From an uncultured Holosporaceae bacterium (GTDB lineage Bacteria; Pseudomonadota; Alphaproteobacteria; RUG11792), in assembly GCA_947285985.1 (NCBI GenBank), contig CAMYPB010000002.1:1-35332 (forward strand): a stretch of DNA of 35,332 nucleotides. Direction: 5' to 3'. Positions 34,439 to 35,332 of the stretch are shown here, in pieces. Each line of letters opens with the position of its first letter. The first letter of the stretch is position 1. The translations under genes were made by a program, and so were the position numbers. The notes under the pieces were generated by a model. That model ran no database searches and was not told where the DNA came from. It saw only the letters and a list, made by a program, of their open reading frames with translations.

Positions 34439-35332
34439 GACATTCTATTCCATCATCCATGACGTCTATAGAAAAATTATACCCAAAAATATCTAAATTT
34501 TTCGAATAATTTGTTTCAATTTTATTGAGTGGTCTGAGATGGAGATGGATTTCATGTGATTCGTTATTCTTTTCGTATTCGATGCTCCTCAACAATATTT
34601 GATGTTCTGTATTTTCGAGTATACTTGATATAATTCTTTCGATATTTATATTTCTATATATTTTATCATCTATATTATTCCATATTTCTTTTTCATCGAG
34701 GATATCCTTGTCGATGGACGAGATTATGGATAGGTTGTGAGATAACGATGATTTCAAGGATATTATATCTTTAATTTGGAGGATAATAATACAAAATAGA
34801 AGGCATATTGTTGCACGTATACAATTTTTGAAATTTATTATACTATATGTTGGATTTTCTATTTCTATATCGAGGGATATAAATTTTGTTGGCCTCGTGT
34901 TTTTATAGACGAGCATATCGATATTTTCCTCATTGATAGAATACACGGAAAATTCTTCATACGATATCTTGAAGTTTTGGGAGATATATTTTATAACATT
35001 TTGTAATTCACTGTGTTCATCGAAAGAATTCGAGAGTGTGTTATACTGTCTATAACATACGATCGATTCTTTATAGTATGCCATTATATCGCAGATATCT
35101 TTGTTATACGTTATGAAGATCGAACATTTATCATTTGTGTTGTCTTTTTGATAATTTTGAAAATAATTGTCGATAATCCAAATTGGCCAACACGACACAC
35201 TATTTATTTTATTCTTCATTTTCGACAATTTTTCGAGGAACGTTATTATACGACCGTCTAAATTCAACTCACAAATAGATATGGATTTTTTTGAGGATAC
35301 AAAATTTTTTTTATTTTTATAGTATATCGCGG
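34425..35332 (-). CDS. Partial gene: bitopic protein, possible GspL/PilN-like component
   Basis: The frame is open from the right window edge, so the 5' end lies outside; the first in-window start-like codon (TTG 35267) is probably internal. About 301 residues are visible: a cytoplasmic part, one membrane segment (NCIRATICLLFCIIILQI), then a periplasmic helical and ferredoxin-like region (about 110 residues). The ending IECHGAC is followed by TGA. The order cytoplasmic domain, membrane helix, periplasmic domain is that of GspL or a PilM-PilN equivalent. With the next two genes it suggests an inner-membrane assembly platform. Sequence identity is too low to name it firmly. Confidence 0.5.
   Translation of the reverse strand, partial: AIYYKNKKNFVSSKKSISICELNLDGRIITFLEKLSKMKNKINSVSCWPIWIIDNYFQNYQKDNTNDKCSIFITYNKDICDIMAYYKESIVCYRQYNTLSNSFDEHSELQNVIKYISQNFKISYEEFSVYSINEENIDMLVYKNTRPTKFISLDIEIENPTYSIINFKNCIRATICLLFCIIILQIKDIISLKSSLSHNLSIISSIDKDILDEKEIWNNIDDKIYRNINIERIISSILENTEHQILLRSIEYEKNNESHEIHLHLRPLNKIETNYSKNLDIFGYNFSIDVMDDGIECHGAC

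Overview
The window is an AT-rich bacterial chromosome segment with dense housekeeping genes, several translationally coupled. Protein features point to an alphaproteobacterium: TyrRS has KMGKT in place of KMSKS, ribosomal protein L9 has a C-terminal tail, the Omp85 protein is TamA-like, and birA sits beside nuoN. The AT bias, single-copy housekeeping set and many small secreted proteins of unknown type suggest a host-associated lineage such as the Holosporales. That placement is an inference, because no rRNA lies in the window.

Layout. Positions 1-4500 carry seven exact copies of the 16-bp ParB site parS (TGTTTCACGTGAAACA), spread through a leftward block: ruvB, gatC, thrS, nrdG-like, tsaB, rimI. 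Several parS copies lie inside genes, and two supply the stop codon. From 5.6 to 13.1 kb genes run rightward: a PhzF-like protein, rplI, tRNA-Leu(CAA), tyrS, two secreted proteins and two tandem MFS transporters. prfB, hslU and hslV (13.2-16.3 kb) run leftward. A third MFS paralogue and a small secreted protein precede a 338-bp gap (18174-18511) that is rich in DnaA-box matches and is a candidate replication origin. Then come tamA, a large secreted protein, a DegT-type aminotransferase, birA, nuoN and a coupled uppS-cdsA-dxr-ruvA operon (to 28.5 kb). The right end is leftward: an RND pump with its adaptor, a secreted protein, and three overlapping genes that resemble inner-membrane parts of a type II secretion or type IV pilus machine. 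The first of these three runs off the window.

How it fits together. Seven parS sites within about 4.5 kb, some 14 kb from a DnaA-box cluster, indicate the origin-proximal, ParABS-organised part of the chromosome. Encoded functions cover tRNA modification and charging (tsaB, thrS, gatC, tyrS), translation (rplI, prfB), proteolysis (hslVU), Holliday-junction branch migration (ruvA and ruvB, placed far apart), isoprenoid and phospholipid precursors (dxr, uppS, cdsA), complex I (nuoN) and envelope traffic (tamA, RND pump, MFS carriers).

Most notable observations: prfB contains an in-frame UGA at codon 31 with no frame change, unlike the classic +1 frameshift arrangement; parS is overprinted on coding sequence in several reading phases; UppS lacks two normally conserved active-site residues; and the 18.2-18.5 kb gap is a candidate oriC.
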